Origin: Rhabdophis nuchalis
Lineage: Eukaryota > Chordata > Lepidosauria > Squamata > Natricidae
NCBI GenBank assembly: GCA_039707465.1
Contig: CM077645.1
Coordinates: 63,702,850 to 63,766,849 of the forward strand
Length of the DNA: 64,000 bases
Reading direction: 5' to 3'
Positions 33,757-47,245 of this stretch are shown here, in pieces. Numbering within the stretch: position 1 is the stretch's first letter; the number at the start of each line of letters is the position of its first letter. A model generated the notes under the pieces. The model worked only from the letters and a program-made list of their open reading frames with translations, was not told where the DNA came from and made no database searches. Position numbers and translations under genes: made by a program.

Positions 33757-36700
33757 TCTCACAGATTTGCAGAATTCTCCCTTTAAACTCAAATGTTGGG
33801 CAGATAGAGATGCTTTGTATTCACAACTCTTCCACAGATTCCCTAAATTATGGGTAGGAAGTTTTAAACAACAAAACCCCACTGTGAAAGGTAGGAGAGC
33901 ATCAGACATTATTCTTCCCTCATAGTTGTCCTTAGGGCAGCACAATAGACAATAAGTGGCACTGGAGATTTCTGCATCAGAACATTCTGAGACAGATTTG
34001 AATTGCTCAGTTTTCTTTCTCTTACTATAAACATTGCACTGGATAATAAGCTAATAGGCTGAGGTGCTGTTGCAATTAATTTATTTTACTCCATTTTACT
34101 TTTGACACATGACTGTAAGAATCGAATCAAATTAAATCAACAAATTGTACCACATTTATTTTAGTGATACCTTTATTATAGAGAAAAGTAATTACCTCAA
34201 TCTTTATTTGGCTTCAATTCAGTGTATTATTTCAAGTCACCTTGCATATCTAAATGTATTGTGCTGAATTTACCAATTTCTCTACAAAATATTTAACTGC
34301 TTAATGGTAGTCTGGGGTTTTTGGTACATTTTTCAAAACTGATAATTCATTTTCTGATCTCTTTTTCATAATACATTTTTTTAATATTTTCCCCCCACTC
34401 TAATAGGTATGTTAGGTAATATGTTTTCAGATAATGCTTATCTGTGAAAAGTCATACTGATAATCTTAAGAGAATAACACAAGCATTCAAAACTGCTTGA
34501 GATTGTGATAATGATATTGAATATAATACTTAGGATAGTCTTAGATTGCTATAACCTCAAGGAGTTGCATCACACAGTATGTTTTAAGAATTATATTATT
34601 ATAAGTTTAATATGAAAATGATTATGAAAACACAAAAAATCCTACTGCACATACTTTGTAAATACATTTAATCTTCCCAAGAAGTTTTAACTTGTGATTT
34701 TAAATTCCTCAGATTTATCAAGAATTTCTCAATCAAAGAATAAGTACTTCTGTAGCAGAAAGTATTGCAAATGTGGAGAAACCCCTTAGAAAATGTGTTA
34801 TTAGAAAAAAGGTCACGTATTGGTACTTCTTGTACGTAACTGGACAATCTCATTCTCTATTTCGTCCATTAGCCTTTTACCAATGTGGAGCCTTTACCAA
34901 TGCAATTCCCTGATTACAGACAAGGCTAGCTGACTATGATGAGAATTGAAATCAAAAACATTGGGCAGGAATCAGTATGGGAAAGGGTCCATAAACGTTT
35001 CCATTGTGGGGGGTTCCTAGCTCCACCTAGGCCTATGAAAGAATGACTGTAGCATCATTACAGATACACAGGCCTTTTATCTACAACCTTTCCACCATAG
35101 TTTTACTGAATACAGAAACACTGAAAACATAGGGGAGCCATTGTTCTAGAAAATAGCATAGCATGGAATAATTTTTTTAAAAAAGAAACCTTTAATTATG
35201 TGCCACAATATTCTTTAAATATTTAACCGCTTATAACAAAGAAACAGAATTTATTTAAAAACTTTTATTAAAGCTTGTTTTCATGATAAAATCATCTGAC
35301 AATCATTTCAGGCAGATTTCCATAAATATATGCTAGTGTCAAGTAATAAGATACCACCACATCAAGATACTCTTGCATCCAGTGGTATTTATTATTTTCA
35401 GCTGTGTATAGTAAAGCAGAAAAGCAAAAGATATAAAAGGAATGTATCAATAGTTCTTCTTAAAAACAGTATTTATTATAATTCTATGCTTTATATGTTT
35501 TCCTTGATACTACAATACTATTATTTTGCTGCCATTCTCACGCAACAGTTAGAATATTGCACTATATTTATCTTACATTATACAATCATCATAGTGGAGT
35601 ACTGATACCCAACTTTTCATGCCTCTTTCATAAACAGGTAACTATTATATGATGTTAGCTTAGTAAACCTAGTATCTGTAGTATTTCTGTCATAGTATTC
35701 TCATTTGTAAGTTAGTATCTGCACAGAAACTACAAGGAAAATGCCCTAGTTTATGCAAACTTTTGTTATTCTGATGATGTTTGAAAAATAATATTTTTTA
35801 AATATAGTATAGATTGAATATTATTGGTTCATTTGGGAAAATACTTAAAATTGTTTTACCTTTTCAAAAAATATGGATTATATTAATTTGGTAACTGTTC
35901 AGTTGAACCATTTATTTTTTTATTGTAAGGGCAAGTTGTAAAGTTAAAAATGTTAGGATGTTGTTCGCTCCCATTATAACAGCAAAAACATCCTATGCAG
36001 TAGCATAAGTGGTTGCTTGTTAGTCAAGTAGGAGTAATGCAGAATGCTATCTTTTTATTTAGTTTTACAAAATTATTTTACAACACAATGCCAAAAATGA
36101 TAATTAAGCACATAAAAATAAAACATTAAGAAATATGGGTGTGAAATACCAAGATAATTCTAACAATCCTCATCTCAGATCAGTTGATATTTTTTTCCCC
36201 AGAAATGAGGCCAAAGTTTGTTTTAGTGTTGCTGGAATCAGGATTCAATGGGTGGGTGAGGGCTACAGGGGGAGTCTGATGTTGCTGAGCATGTCGTGTA
36301 TTTATTTATTTTGTCATCAGAACCACCAGAGAATAAATCAAATTAGTGTTCATTTTTAAAATCCTTTTACATGTTAATTCTTAATATTTAGATTCTTTAA
36401 AAAAAACCCAACTCATAAGGTTACCATTAAATTTTCTCATGGGCGCTTAACATTATTACATCATAGAAGAGTATGTTTTATGAAGCTTCCATCTAGTTAC
36501 AGGGACAAAGAAAAACCTGTGGCACATTCTCAATACATTTCTATAAAACATTGGTATAGCATGTTTATAGGCAAAAAGGAATTGTCTATGGATGTTTCTG
36601 AACAGGGAAATTAGAACCCGATGGCCGTTGTTTCAGTGATATGTGCTTTAAAGGTATTTCCTGCTAAAGACTGTAATAAATTCACAGAAGAGTAAAATGT

Positions 36701-37571
36701 AAATTGTTTTTTCAAAAAAATCAGATTCTCTGCGAAAGAAAATCAGAAAAATCAGACATTGGAATACTAATGTTACCAAATAATTGAAAATAAAGGCATG
36801 TTATCTATAATGCATCATTGGCAAAAACAAAAAAAACCCAAAGAAACCTGAAAATCACAATCCCCTTTCCAAAATATACTGAATAAGCAAATAGCCAAAG
36901 TATAACAAAAATTTTCAAAACTGGCCCCTCAGCAACTGCTACAGTAGTTCTAATTTGAGCACAAAATAAAAATGCGAAATTTTAAAACTGAGGAATGAAA
37001 GGAACAAAAAAGGAGAACGGAAACCGTGCAAAGCATTTCAAGGGCAATTCAGGAAGTGTGTTGATGTGAGCAAAGGGCTCTTTCTTGAAACAGAGAGGCA
37101 GCCGTGCCCTTCAGAAGACAACATTTCCACTGAGATTGCCAAAAAGCAGGCTATGTGTGAACATGTCTGTGGAGATGACTGCAGGAAGCCCTCAAAAGAG
37201 GTGTTAGGTCTCATGGAGGAAGTGGCTGCTTCACTCGTTCCAACAAAACATCAGTCTGAATGCTTTTTTTTTTTTTTTTTGCAATTTACCCTGATATATT
37301 TTAGAAATACATTTTAGAAAAAAGTTCAAATAAATTAAAAATCATCTAGTATAAAGTCCCAAAATGTTATTTAAACATAACATGGTTCAACAAAATAAAA
37401 CCATATTGTACCTGGAAATAAAAGCCAGTTCCTTACATGGGGTTGAAAATAATGGGAAAAGCAGCTTATATATATTATCTCAGTGTTTAATTACAATTTT
37501 GAAATCCGATGTAGTTTGATTAAGTGCAATGTGTTTCCCAGTTTATCATTTGCAAGACCAACTGTGCAATA
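33757..37571 (-). other. PDZD8: PDZD8 3' UTR and intergenic interval
   Basis: Holds the PDZD8 3' UTR below the stop at 37572 and the gap between the two convergent genes. On the - strand an ATTAAA lies about 85 nt after the stop, and the first AATAAA-type cluster (TTTATT on +) is near 36300, giving a possible 1.3-kb UTR. There is a poly(T) run at about 37263-37281. No transposon or other gene was recognised here. Confidence 0.4.
37262..37281. repeat. Poly(T) tract in PDZD8 3' UTR region
   Basis: About 19 T residues on + (poly(A) on the PDZD8 strand). Confidence 0.85.
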
Positions 37572-39880
37572 TCAGTCTACAGACGCATTCTGGGATTCAA
37601 GTCTCTCTTCTTCTTTGAGTAGGGTTTCAAGTACTGGTGCCATTACTAAAGCAGCCTCATCTTCATTATCTGTTTCTTCCACTAAGGTGTTGTCCTCGTC
37701 ATCTTTATCCTCTTTTCTAGATCCAATTTCTAAAGCAGAATTTTCTAACGCTTCTATATCCTCAATGCCTGCTTTATAATGGATCATAAGGAGTGTCAGG
37801 GCTTGCAACCTTTCACCCGATTTAGCCAGAGCAGCAGTCAATAGCCTTTTTTTCCTTGCATCAGTTGCTTCTTTCTTTTCTCTAATTAAGGAATTGTTGC
37901 TCTCCAGTTCCTGGTCTATTTCATATTGAAGTTTTTCTAACATAATCTCTAATTTCTGGATTCTTTCTTCTGTAGGTAAACTTCTATAAAGGTCTCGGCC
38001 AATTTCTTTCACTGCAATGAAAACACTGTCATCAAGTCCTCCTTCCTTCCTTGCTAATTTAATCCCCGAAGTAATTACTTGCTTAGAAGGACTACTAGGG
38101 CCACCAGTATCTGTATCACTACCTTCATTATCAGAAGGATGTGGCGTCTGCTTTGGTGAAGGTTCTACCACTTCAGGTCCCTGCTCATTAATACGAACTT
38201 TAGGAACTTGACGGAGGTTTAAGAATCGGCTGCTTGTATTAAGGAGGTGTCTTGTTAGACCTGCTGCTTTATTTCCAGTTTTCAATTCTGAATCTACACG
38301 AGGTCCTGTTGTGGACTGAGAATCTTGGTTTTCAAATTTAAAAGGCTGTAAAACTCGTTCAAGTCGTCTCGTGGCTCCTAAACAGAAGGGAGCATCTGTC
38401 AGACACTTGTCTTGACATTTCTTGTGGCAAACATATGCACAAACCACGCACTGTGAGGCTGCTTTTGTCCAAACTTTCTTTTTGCAGTAGTCACACCAAG
38501 TTGGATTTTGAAACTGAGTATCTTGGAAATTATGCCTATTTTCAGCATAAGTAATTTGTCCAAAGTAAGGATCATCTTTTGAAAGAACAGGAGCTGGTGC
38601 TTCTTCTGAAATATTTTCTTTCTCTTTTTCCAACAGAAAAGTTGAGTCTTCCGGCTCACCCTCTCTTAAATATTTAAAATGAACAGTGACATCACCATAA
38701 CAAAACTTTTCATTGAAGCCTTTGTGTGAGATCAAACTCCGCAATGCTGTTCTAGTTACTGCAGCTTTAGGTGTAGGAGGATTTAGTCGAAATGACCTAA
38801 TGAATTCCATGGAGGATGTAGCTATACAATCTAAAGCTACATCTTCAAGTTTTACACTTTCATATCCCAAACAAACCAGCCCACCTACTTTAAAAGGGTC
38901 TCTACACCAAACACCAATATTTAGGTAAGTGTGTTCTTTTCCTGCTTCAAATATGTAGGAAGAGCCTTTTGTCCTTGACCATTTACCTGCTCGATTACGG
39001 TAAGGAATTTCTGGTGTTTCCCATGAATTATGGTTTTCTACTGCCTTAGCATTCAGTGAATAATGTGAATACTCTGATATGTCTTTCGGTAGTTCTGATT
39101 TGTTTGTAACAGATTTATTGACAGGTGCTTTAATATTCTGTAGAGATTCTAAACTTTCTTTTAATGCTTCTGATTTAGTTGTAATTGTTTTAAAACTCTG
39201 TGAAGTTTCTGAAAACTCCTTAGCAATTGGTTTGGATCCTATAGATTCTTCTCCTAGATCAATAATTCTGATTACCTTTTCTGAATTCTTGTCTCCATTA
39301 TTGGCAGGAAGAGGGAGCTTGTCTACTTTCTCAGAAGTTAAATCGCCAGTTTCTAATTTATTTTGAACGTCACTAGAAACTGCTGGCACTTTAATCTGTG
39401 GTCTGGGTGGTACAGGTGGTTTGGTTATATTTAACTGTGACTGTTTGTTTGTCTGTTGACCTATATCCAAGTTATCAGTTTTCTGTATTACTGGTCTGGC
39501 TGTCTCTTTGAAAAGTACCCTTGAAGGTGCCTGATAGCTTCCTAGATGTAACTTGCGATTTAATACTGGAGATAGTGTTCCAGGTGGTTTACCAGCAAGT
39601 GAAACTGGTATGTGCTTGGGACTAGTTGAAGAATCATCTTTGAATTCACTTGACTTTAGTGCATTTGCCAAGTCTTCAAATTCTATATCTAATTCTTTAT
39701 TATCTATTTCATTCAGCAAATATTCATCCGAAAATGTTGACTCTTCCAACTGAGTAAGATTATCTTGAGCTAATGAAGACTGAGGACTATAGCCAACCGG
39801 TCTCTCATAATATATGGTGACTCTTTCACCGGCCTGTTTGATAAGTTTTAACACTTGTACTGTTGATGTAATCCTGACTC
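37572..39880 (-). CDS. PDZD8: PDZD8 last coding exon: end of PDZ domain, C2-like region, C1 zinc finger, coiled coil
   Basis: PDZD8 is an ER-anchored SMP-domain protein that bridges ER to mitochondria and to Rab7-positive late endosomes and moves lipids. This exon supplies 768 residues to the stop. It begins with VRITSTVQVLKLIKQAGERV (end of the PDZ domain), then a long disordered stretch with a proline-rich KPPVPPRPQIKVP segment. A C2-like beta-rich region follows (about residues 285-405), then a C1-type zinc finger (about 449-499: H-x12-C-x2-C, C-x2-C-x4-H-x2-C). Last are a coiled coil (about 630-690), the Rab7-binding part in the family, and an acidic tail. The intron acceptor is ttttaatag at 39881-39889; two bases complete a Gly codon from the upstream exon. 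The frame is intact throughout. Confidence 0.97.
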
Positions 39881-40134
39881 CTATTAAAATAAGATAGAAA
39901 AACAATAATGATTAATATTTGTTGAAGTAACTGATACATACCTAAACTGAGAATGCTATCTAGTCAAGGAGAAGTCATACAGTTCCTTTCCCTTCCATAC
40001 ACAAATTGGGACTGTCTTATCAATTAATTCCTCATCAATGTTATTAATATAGGTAGTAATGTAAATAGAAAGTAAAGCAATTACTATTTGTATTATAATA
40101 ACAAAGAAACTCTATTTACACTGTTGATGGAAGG

Positions 40135-40360
40135 AAAGCCGGTATTGGTGTAGTGGTTAAGGCACCAGGCTAGAAACTGGGAGATATGAGTTCCAGTTAC
40201 CTCAGGCACAAAGTCAAATGAGTAACTTTGGGCCAGTCACTCATTCTCAGCCTTAGTAAGGAGACAATGGTAAACTGTTTCCAAAAATGTTGCCAAGAAA
40301 ACTGCAGGAATTTGTCCAGGCAGTTGCCAGGAGTTCAGACTGGAAAGTTCAAAGCAAACC
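40135..40360 (+). mobile_element. tRNA-derived SINE, Sauria-like
   Basis: Head tggtgtagtggttaaggcac and gagttccagttacctcag, then gccaagaaaactgcaggaat and tgtccaggcagttgccagga, which resembles the BovB-type tail of the Sauria SINE. Located in the PDZD8 intron before the last exon. Confidence 0.65.
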
Positions 40361-41182
40361 AATCAGCTGATGAAAGGATAAATAATAATGACAACAATAA
40401 TCATCAGAATCCCAAGGTTGAAACAGGTGTTATGTACTAGGAAAGGAAGAAGGAGGGAGATCCTCCCTCCAACCCTAAAACTCACAGGCTGACTCTGGGA
40501 CAGTCACTCTCCCTTACTCCATTTTATTTCCCAAGGTGATAAAGAGAAAAGGACAGATTAAAAATGCAATACATACATAAAATGTACCACTCTTTAAGAA
40601 AACACATGCAATATTAACCCAAAATAATACTGTTCAACAGATAATAAAGGTGTAGAGAATTAAAACTTTTACCTTTACTATTCTCTACACAAACATCACA
40701 TATAGTGAACTCTTGTGCACCAAGAACTATCTTACATAAAGAGTTACCTAGGCACTCAATTGTTTGTATATCTTCTGCTGAATGAAAACCGTTTCCTCAA
40801 CAGCTGATACCAAATACTGATGTGAGTTTTTCTGAAATATTTATGTTTTCTATTCTCCAAACATAATGCCCCTTCCATGTTGAGAAAAACATATCTAAAA
40901 TATAAGAAGTACTGGTATTTTTATTCTAAAAACTACACTAAAATGTAATTACGATATGCAACTGGAAACAAATTATGATATTGTTTCAATAGGGTACTAT
41001 TGCCCTCAATATAATAATTTTTTTAATGATCCTGCTTGGTTATGACTGATAAAGGATGGATGAAACTTTTAAAAATACATTCCCCATAATGTCACTTATT
41101 TTGTATACCTTCTGAGCACTTCCCCAATTACATACAGCTTAGCAAATCTATGAAGCTTAGTCCATGTAGTTTTACTGCATAC

Positions 41183-41345
41183 CTCCAATAGATAATAGCC
41201 TGTCGCCCCTCTGAAGGTCAGCGGCAGCAGCAGCAGAATTTGGTGTAACAGTTTCAATAACAACGTGACCTGTTTCTCCTTCCTTAGCCTGTATTTGACG
41301 CAGAGTGAGTCCAATACTTGGCGAATTTCCTTTTATGAGTTCTGC
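41183..41345 (-). CDS. PDZD8: PDZD8 exon: core of PDZ domain
   Basis: 163 nt on the - strand. Reads AELIKGNSPSIGLTLRQIQ, AKEGETGHVVIETVTPNSAA, AADLQRGDRLLSIGG. The SIGLTL carboxylate-binding loop and the LQRGDRLLSIGG turn are typical PDZ features. Acceptor ctcaacag, donor gtatgc. Phase 0 in and phase 1 out, matching both neighbours. Confidence 0.94.
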
Positions 41346-41459
41346 CTGTTGAGGGGGAAAAATGAAAAATAATTTTCACTGTTAATATTAGGGTCTATAA
41401 TTCATAAAATTAAATGGTTTTTTTTTGCTAGCATCTTATGCAAAATTGTACTTGAGAGA

Positions 41460-42440
41460 GATGTTTAATGTTTATTGAATTTGTATACTGCCCTTCTCCC
41501 TTGCGGGATTAAGGGCGGTGAACAGGCATAATAAAAACAACAAAGACATGAATATATAAAATACTTTAAAATGTCAATTAAAATGTCAATTAAATTAGGG
41601 GCCTGTTCTAAAACCAAATAAAATTACTAAATAAAATCGATTAAAATCAATTAAATCTACACCAGGCCGGCCGCACGGAATAAATGCGTTTTCAAGGCCC
41701 GGCGGAAGAGGCGTAGGTCAGTGATCGTACGTAGGTCGTTCCAGAGGGCAGGAGCTGCCACAGAGAAGGCTCTCCCCCTGGGGGTCGCCAGCCGACATTG
41801 TTTGGCCGACGGTACCCTCTCTGTGGGAGCGAACTGGTCGGTGGGAGGTATTTGGTAGCAGGATGCTGTCTTGCAAGTAGCCAGGTCCCGTGCCATGGAG
41901 CGCTTTAAAGGTGGTTACCAGCACCTTGAAGCGCACCCAGAAAGCCACAGGCAGCCAGTGCAGCTCACGCAGGAGAGGTGTCACGTGGGAGCATCTTAAG
42001 GCTCCCAGAATCCCCCGCGCGGCCGCATTCTGAACTAACTGGAGCCTCCGGATGCACTTCAAGGGCAGCCCCACGTAGAGAGCATTGCAATAGTCCAGGC
42101 GGGAGATGACGAGGGCTTGAGTGACCGTGCATAGAGCGTCATGATCCAGAAAGGGGTGCAACTGGCGAATCAAGTGAGCCTGATAAAAAGCCCCCCTGGC
42201 CACAGCCGTCATACGATCATCTAATGACAGCCGAGAGTCCAGGAGGACACCCAAGTTGCGAGCCCTCTCTGAGGGGGCCAATGATTCGCCCCCAATAGCC
42301 AGAGATGGTACCAGCTGGCTGTATTGTGACGCTGGAAGCCACAGCCACTCAGTCTTGGACGGGTTGAGTCGAAGCCTGTTTCTCCCCATCCAGACTCGCA
42401 CGGCCTCCAGACACCGGGACATCACTTCAATGGCATCGTT
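41460..42440 (-). mobile_element. 5'-truncated L2/CR1-type LINE, second copy
   Basis: On - encodes CLEAVRVWMGRNRLRLNPSK, RNLGVLLDSRLSLDDRM, SRLDYCNALYVGLPLKC and LHWLPVAFWVRFK, then after a frameshift near 41800 GRAFSVAAPALWNDL and LKTHLFRAAGLV. Ends with the 3' signature cccttgcgggattaagggcg (3' side low coordinate). Truncated near 42440 at an (AT)n stretch. It lies 115 bp from a PDZD8 exon. Confidence 0.88.
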
Positions 42441-45400
42441 ATATATATATACATCGTGGTATATATATATGTATATATAAAGTATATACCATATAATTGC
42501 TATGTTTTAAGGAGAAATAGGTTTATAAAACACAGTATGTCTCAGAGGTCAATTATTTCAGACAGAATATTTGTTGTTAGGATATTTATTCTGATGTTGG
42601 GTTGACAATATATATAAGCCAGGATTCTTAAAGAGTATATGTAATTTTAAGGACTATGTTGAATCTGATTGGCTGTGCTTCCCAGCTCAACCATAAAAGG
42701 TAGCTGAGAACACAGTTCATTCCCTTTTGCTTTCCTTTGCTTCCTGATTGCCACTGGGGAGGAGCTGAAGATTGAAGAAGTATCATTGTTTTGCATTACT
42801 GTAAGATAACTGTGTTTTGATGAAGGACTGTTTATTGTTGGAAGAGTTAGTATCACTGTTTGGAAGAAGTATTTTAGTTACTACAAAAGTAAAGACTATT
42901 TATTTTTCCTACTATCAGTGTTTGATAGTTATTGTGTACTAAGAGCAACGTATCTCTTACTATCCGGTATATTGCACTATTCCGCCTTTATTTTCAAACG
43001 GGTGTTTTTTACCCCTAACATTTGTTATACATTATATCTTATTATCTAAATAGTACTTAAGATAATCTTTTCTACCCAAATTGGACACTATTAATACAAT
43101 ATTTTTTCAAAAGTTATTTGAAGAATCTCTGTAATTTATAGCATACTCCAACTTAGCAAGAAGATATGTAAGTCATGACTTCAGCTAAACTAATTCATAA
43201 TTAAAAAAACCAGAATTAAGAAAATTCTATAATCTTTATATTTTCTATTCCAAGTATCCAAAATGATTCACATTCTCTGATATAAAACATTTTTAATATG
43301 TCAGTATGCTTTATAAATGCCACCTGAAATTGGGAAGTTAATACTGTTACCTAAATAGCTGGCCTGTAGGATAATTGTGTGTTATATTATTTATTTGTTT
43401 TGTTGTTTGTTCACACCACCTTCATTCATATCTATTACATCTTTTCCTTTTCTCTAAGTTCCACAGGCATAAAACATATCAATTCTCTTTCTTTTCTGTA
43501 TTAATATATGCTCTACCGTTTACATCTCTTACATTCCATGTTCCAATTTTCTACATATCACACTTGATACCTGATGGCCCTGGAAAGATATATTACTGCT
43601 TCCTATCACAGTTTTGGGGAAAACTCAGGGTTTCAATGCTTTTTAGCCAGAGAGAATCAGACTAGCTTATCTATCATAGCTGCATCCATGTCACAGATAC
43701 TACTTTGCTATTAACAATAAACATAGTAGTGGTCTGTTCTGGAACATTATGGCCAGTGCACCACAAGTATAACTAAAACCCAGTTTGATCCCAAACATAC
43801 TAACACTACTCTATGCAATCAAGAAACTCTACTTTGGAAACAACCTGGCAAGCTTTGGCCACGTTCCAGTAACTGTAAGAAACATACAATAAAACAATAG
43901 TTTTAGAATTCTCAAATCTTTGGAAATATTCTCTTCTTACTGCTCTTCTGAAATCTTAACTGTACAATGAAACATTAATTCAGTCTTGTTCTTTGAATCC
44001 AACTGAATGGAATCATCATTAAATTCTCTCCATTTGAATCCTATCAAGTTGTTCACATTTCTAGCAGGAGATTTCGACTACTCTCAATGAAATGCCATCA
44101 CTTTTCTTCAGATTCATCTGTATTTTTTCCTGTGACTGCCCTACCTAAAACTAGGTTTCATTAGAAAATAAAATTCTTACAGACACAACAAAATAGATAT
44201 ATCTTCACAACCTACCACTCTCTTAATGATAACTACTTGTTCAGACCAGCTGTGTTTTGCTTGGAGCGGAACATCTCAAGCTTGAGATTAAGCTATTGTC
44301 TATCAGAATATGTCTACTCTGATAATGGTAAGTACTGCTACAAAGGGACATCTAAGACAGACTTAATAATTTCTGCTTATTTTTATTTATTATTCTGAAA
44401 CAATGAATTCTGTTAAGTTTAAACAAATCACAGCAGTTGATTCAAGTCAACAGTGAATAAAAAGTTAAAAGTTAACATAAATGTAGAACATAGATTACTA
44501 ACCTGACTAATAGCAGATAAAATACACAATAACAAAAATCAGAAGTGCTATCAACTGATATTGAACAATATGGGGATCAGTACTGCTTGCAAAGTCATCT
44601 CTTTTGATTAGCAATTCACTTGTCAAACATAAAAGATTTTTAAGTTTTTAAAATTATCTTGAAAGATCAATCACATGTACAAGTAATCTAAAATTCCATA
44701 CTGGAATCTCAATCAATGATTATATAGAGAGCAGATCTGGAAAAATATTTTCTCTGAGAATTTCTAGAATCTTTTCCAGTTGGAAAACAGATGTTTAATA
44801 TGAGTATTATATATTTCTTTAACATTTTAGAAACATTTACGTAACATCCCAGTGTCAGAATCTGATTTAAATTTTAACAAATGGTCCTGATTTTTTCCTG
44901 ATTATTTCAGCATGCTTGTAATAACATACACCTGAACTGCACTGAGCCCCTCCTTGAGGGAGATGAGGGATCTAGAAACATGAAATATAAATAAATTTAA
45001 AAAAATGCAGAAATAATCCATTTCTGTGGCTAGCAAGTAACCCTATCAGCAATTAGCACAAATTGCCCAGGTATTCCAAGTAAGCTGCAATTACCCAACC
45101 AGAAAAGAGAAGATACAAACTGCAAAAGCAATTTAAGAGGCTGTGTGTATTAGGTCGGCTTTTTAAAAAGACCGTAAGCTTTTTACACAATTCTGCAGCT
45201 GTTTCATCAAAGAGAACAATTTAGCCAGTGTGATTCCTGCTGAATACGTCTTATTCTCTGACTTTTAATCTTTGCTAATTGTAGCTGGGATGCTATCTCA
45301 GACCTGGAAGAAAATTATTTTTACAATTTTCACCCTTTTTATATACAGACAGAAAAAAAAATCCTCTAATTTGGCATTTGAGTACAGAAAATTCTGAAAA

Positions 45401-45589
45401 TTAAACCAACTGATTTCTCAGACAGATATTAATTAAATATAGCCTTTAAGTAAAAACAAATTGTTTATTAAAATTTAGTTATTTTATAATATTGCTCAAA
45501 TAACCAAGCAAATCTCATTATGAGGTATATTTAATAATTTAATACAACTAGATCATAGTTATTCAGATTTCAAATAGTTGAAATACAGA
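42441..45589. other. PDZD8 intron, no recognised element
   Basis: AT-rich; no exon or clear transposon recognised over about 3.1 kb. Confidence 0.45.
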
Positions 45590-45835
45590 TGGACGGTTCT
45601 AATTGGTGAATAAGGAGTGAGAAGTGACCTCTCCTTTGTGGGGTGCCACAGGACTTGTTGCTCTTTCCACATCTTTTAAACATCTATATGAAACCTCTCG
45701 GCGAGCATATCTGACACAATTAGATGAGGTATCACCAATATGGCGATGCTACCCAACTATATATCTCTGTCCGGGGTCAAGTGAGTGATGCAGTACTTGT
45801 TTAACTTTATGTGTTCAAAATGGACAAAAGGAAGA
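45590..45835 (+). pseudogene. Degenerate L2-type reverse transcriptase fragment
   Basis: Translation retains PLLCGVPQ, NIYMKPLGEHI and a mutated YGDATQLYIS where intact copies have YADDTQLYIS, interspersed with stop codons. An old relative of the 1958-5340 element. Confidence 0.7.
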
Positions 45836-47062
45836 TCCCTTCAGATGAGAGTGCTACAAGTTCAAAGAAAGAAGAGGCTTATTATTACAGTAGAGCAAAA
45901 CTTAGATAGAATAGAATAACACATTAACAACATCACATTTTCATCACAAACCCAGACTGGATTGCAATTGTCAAGCGTGGGAATTATTTCTCTTTCCTCT
46001 ACCATCAGTGTTTCCTTAACAGTATGGCTATTTTGGGAACTGAGTTCATGCACGGTAAAGATATACACTTTGCTACCAAGGAGAATTACTAAAGCAATTT
46101 TCACTGTAGTTGATGTAAAAGCAAAGCTGTGTCCATATATCTCACCACATCTATTTGTACCACAGGAAGGTCAGCTATTCTTCATTCTTTGTGGGGATTC
46201 TGTTCCAGGTAAACAGTTATAATTAACAAGACCATAAGAAAATTTATTTTATACATGAGCAAAAATCCATTTACCATTTACTGGGACAACAAATCTATTT
46301 TTCCCCACTGGGGATACACAAAACCACCAATAATGAGGGTTTCAATAACAAGGGCTACCTGTACTACAACAATTCAATGAAATGACATAAGGAACTATAA
46401 GGAAGCGCAACGATATTTCTTTCACTGATATCTTTGAATAACATACGATAGACTAGAGAGAGACGCAGGCTGATCTATGATGCAGATGATACCTATTTGG
46501 GAAGTTTGTATGCTGATTGGCATTTACTGGGACAATTTCTCTCCAAACACACTTTCTCTAATGAACGTTGAACACATCTGGAATCCTAGGAGCTCATATA
46601 AGTGGTAATAAGCAACTAATTTACCTAGGCTGACTACTATTTGGAAGACTCTGCCTCTCCTTGTCTTTCCTGCATTTTCCTTTTCTCAAAAAACTGTTTT
46701 TATCTTCAAGTTTGGCTCTCATGGTTGAATAATGGAATTTCTACTTTACCATGCCTGAATCACACCCTTTCTCAAGGGACATTGTTAGACTGTAAAAAAC
46801 AAACAAATCAGAAGTTCAGCAAACACTACCGGTAGTTAAAAATGATTAGAAAGCTTATAAATCCTCTGAAGACTGGCTTAAGAAGGTGCTGTTATTTAAC
46901 CTTAAGAAAAGAAGAAGGTGGCAGGAAAGAGGAATATCACTCTTGAAATACTTCTTCCCATACAGAATGATGATGTCATGAAATACTGGAATCAAGTTAT
47001 GGAAAGGAAGGTTGCAATTGAGTGTTTGTGTGTGTTCTGCAAGAACATTTGTAACATTAGAA

Positions 47063-47245
47063 CAACGGTCTCCAACCTTTTCAGCTTAGAGAACCAGAGA
47101 GGCGATGGCAGCAGGGATTATTTCTCGCGTATGAGCCGCTTTCACAAATGCAGCTTCATGCATGCACACACGTGCCCACCACTTCTGCAGCCCACTTGTG
47201 AACGGGCCGGGGGTGGGGATTCCTGCAATAAGGACACCATCTGCT
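47063..47245. mobile_element. hAT-like remnant 'acggtctccaacctttt'
   Basis: Begins caacggtctccaaccttttc and carries a GC-rich interior (cttgtgaacgggccgggggt). The right terminus is not clear. Confidence 0.4.

Noticed and set aside
37066..37317. 83-codon + ORF opposite the PDZD8 3' UTR
   Set aside because: No recognisable domain, ends in a poly(T)-encoded Phe run, no splice or promoter evidence.
40369..40385. Possible extra hammerhead core at 'cagctgatgaaagg'
   Set aside because: Lacks a stem II followed by GAAA and a stem I partner; it is within a SINE tail.
45862..46222. 80- and 86-codon ORFs on opposite strands in the PDZD8 intron
   Set aside because: No family resemblance and no splice signals of note; chance ORFs next to a decayed LINE piece.
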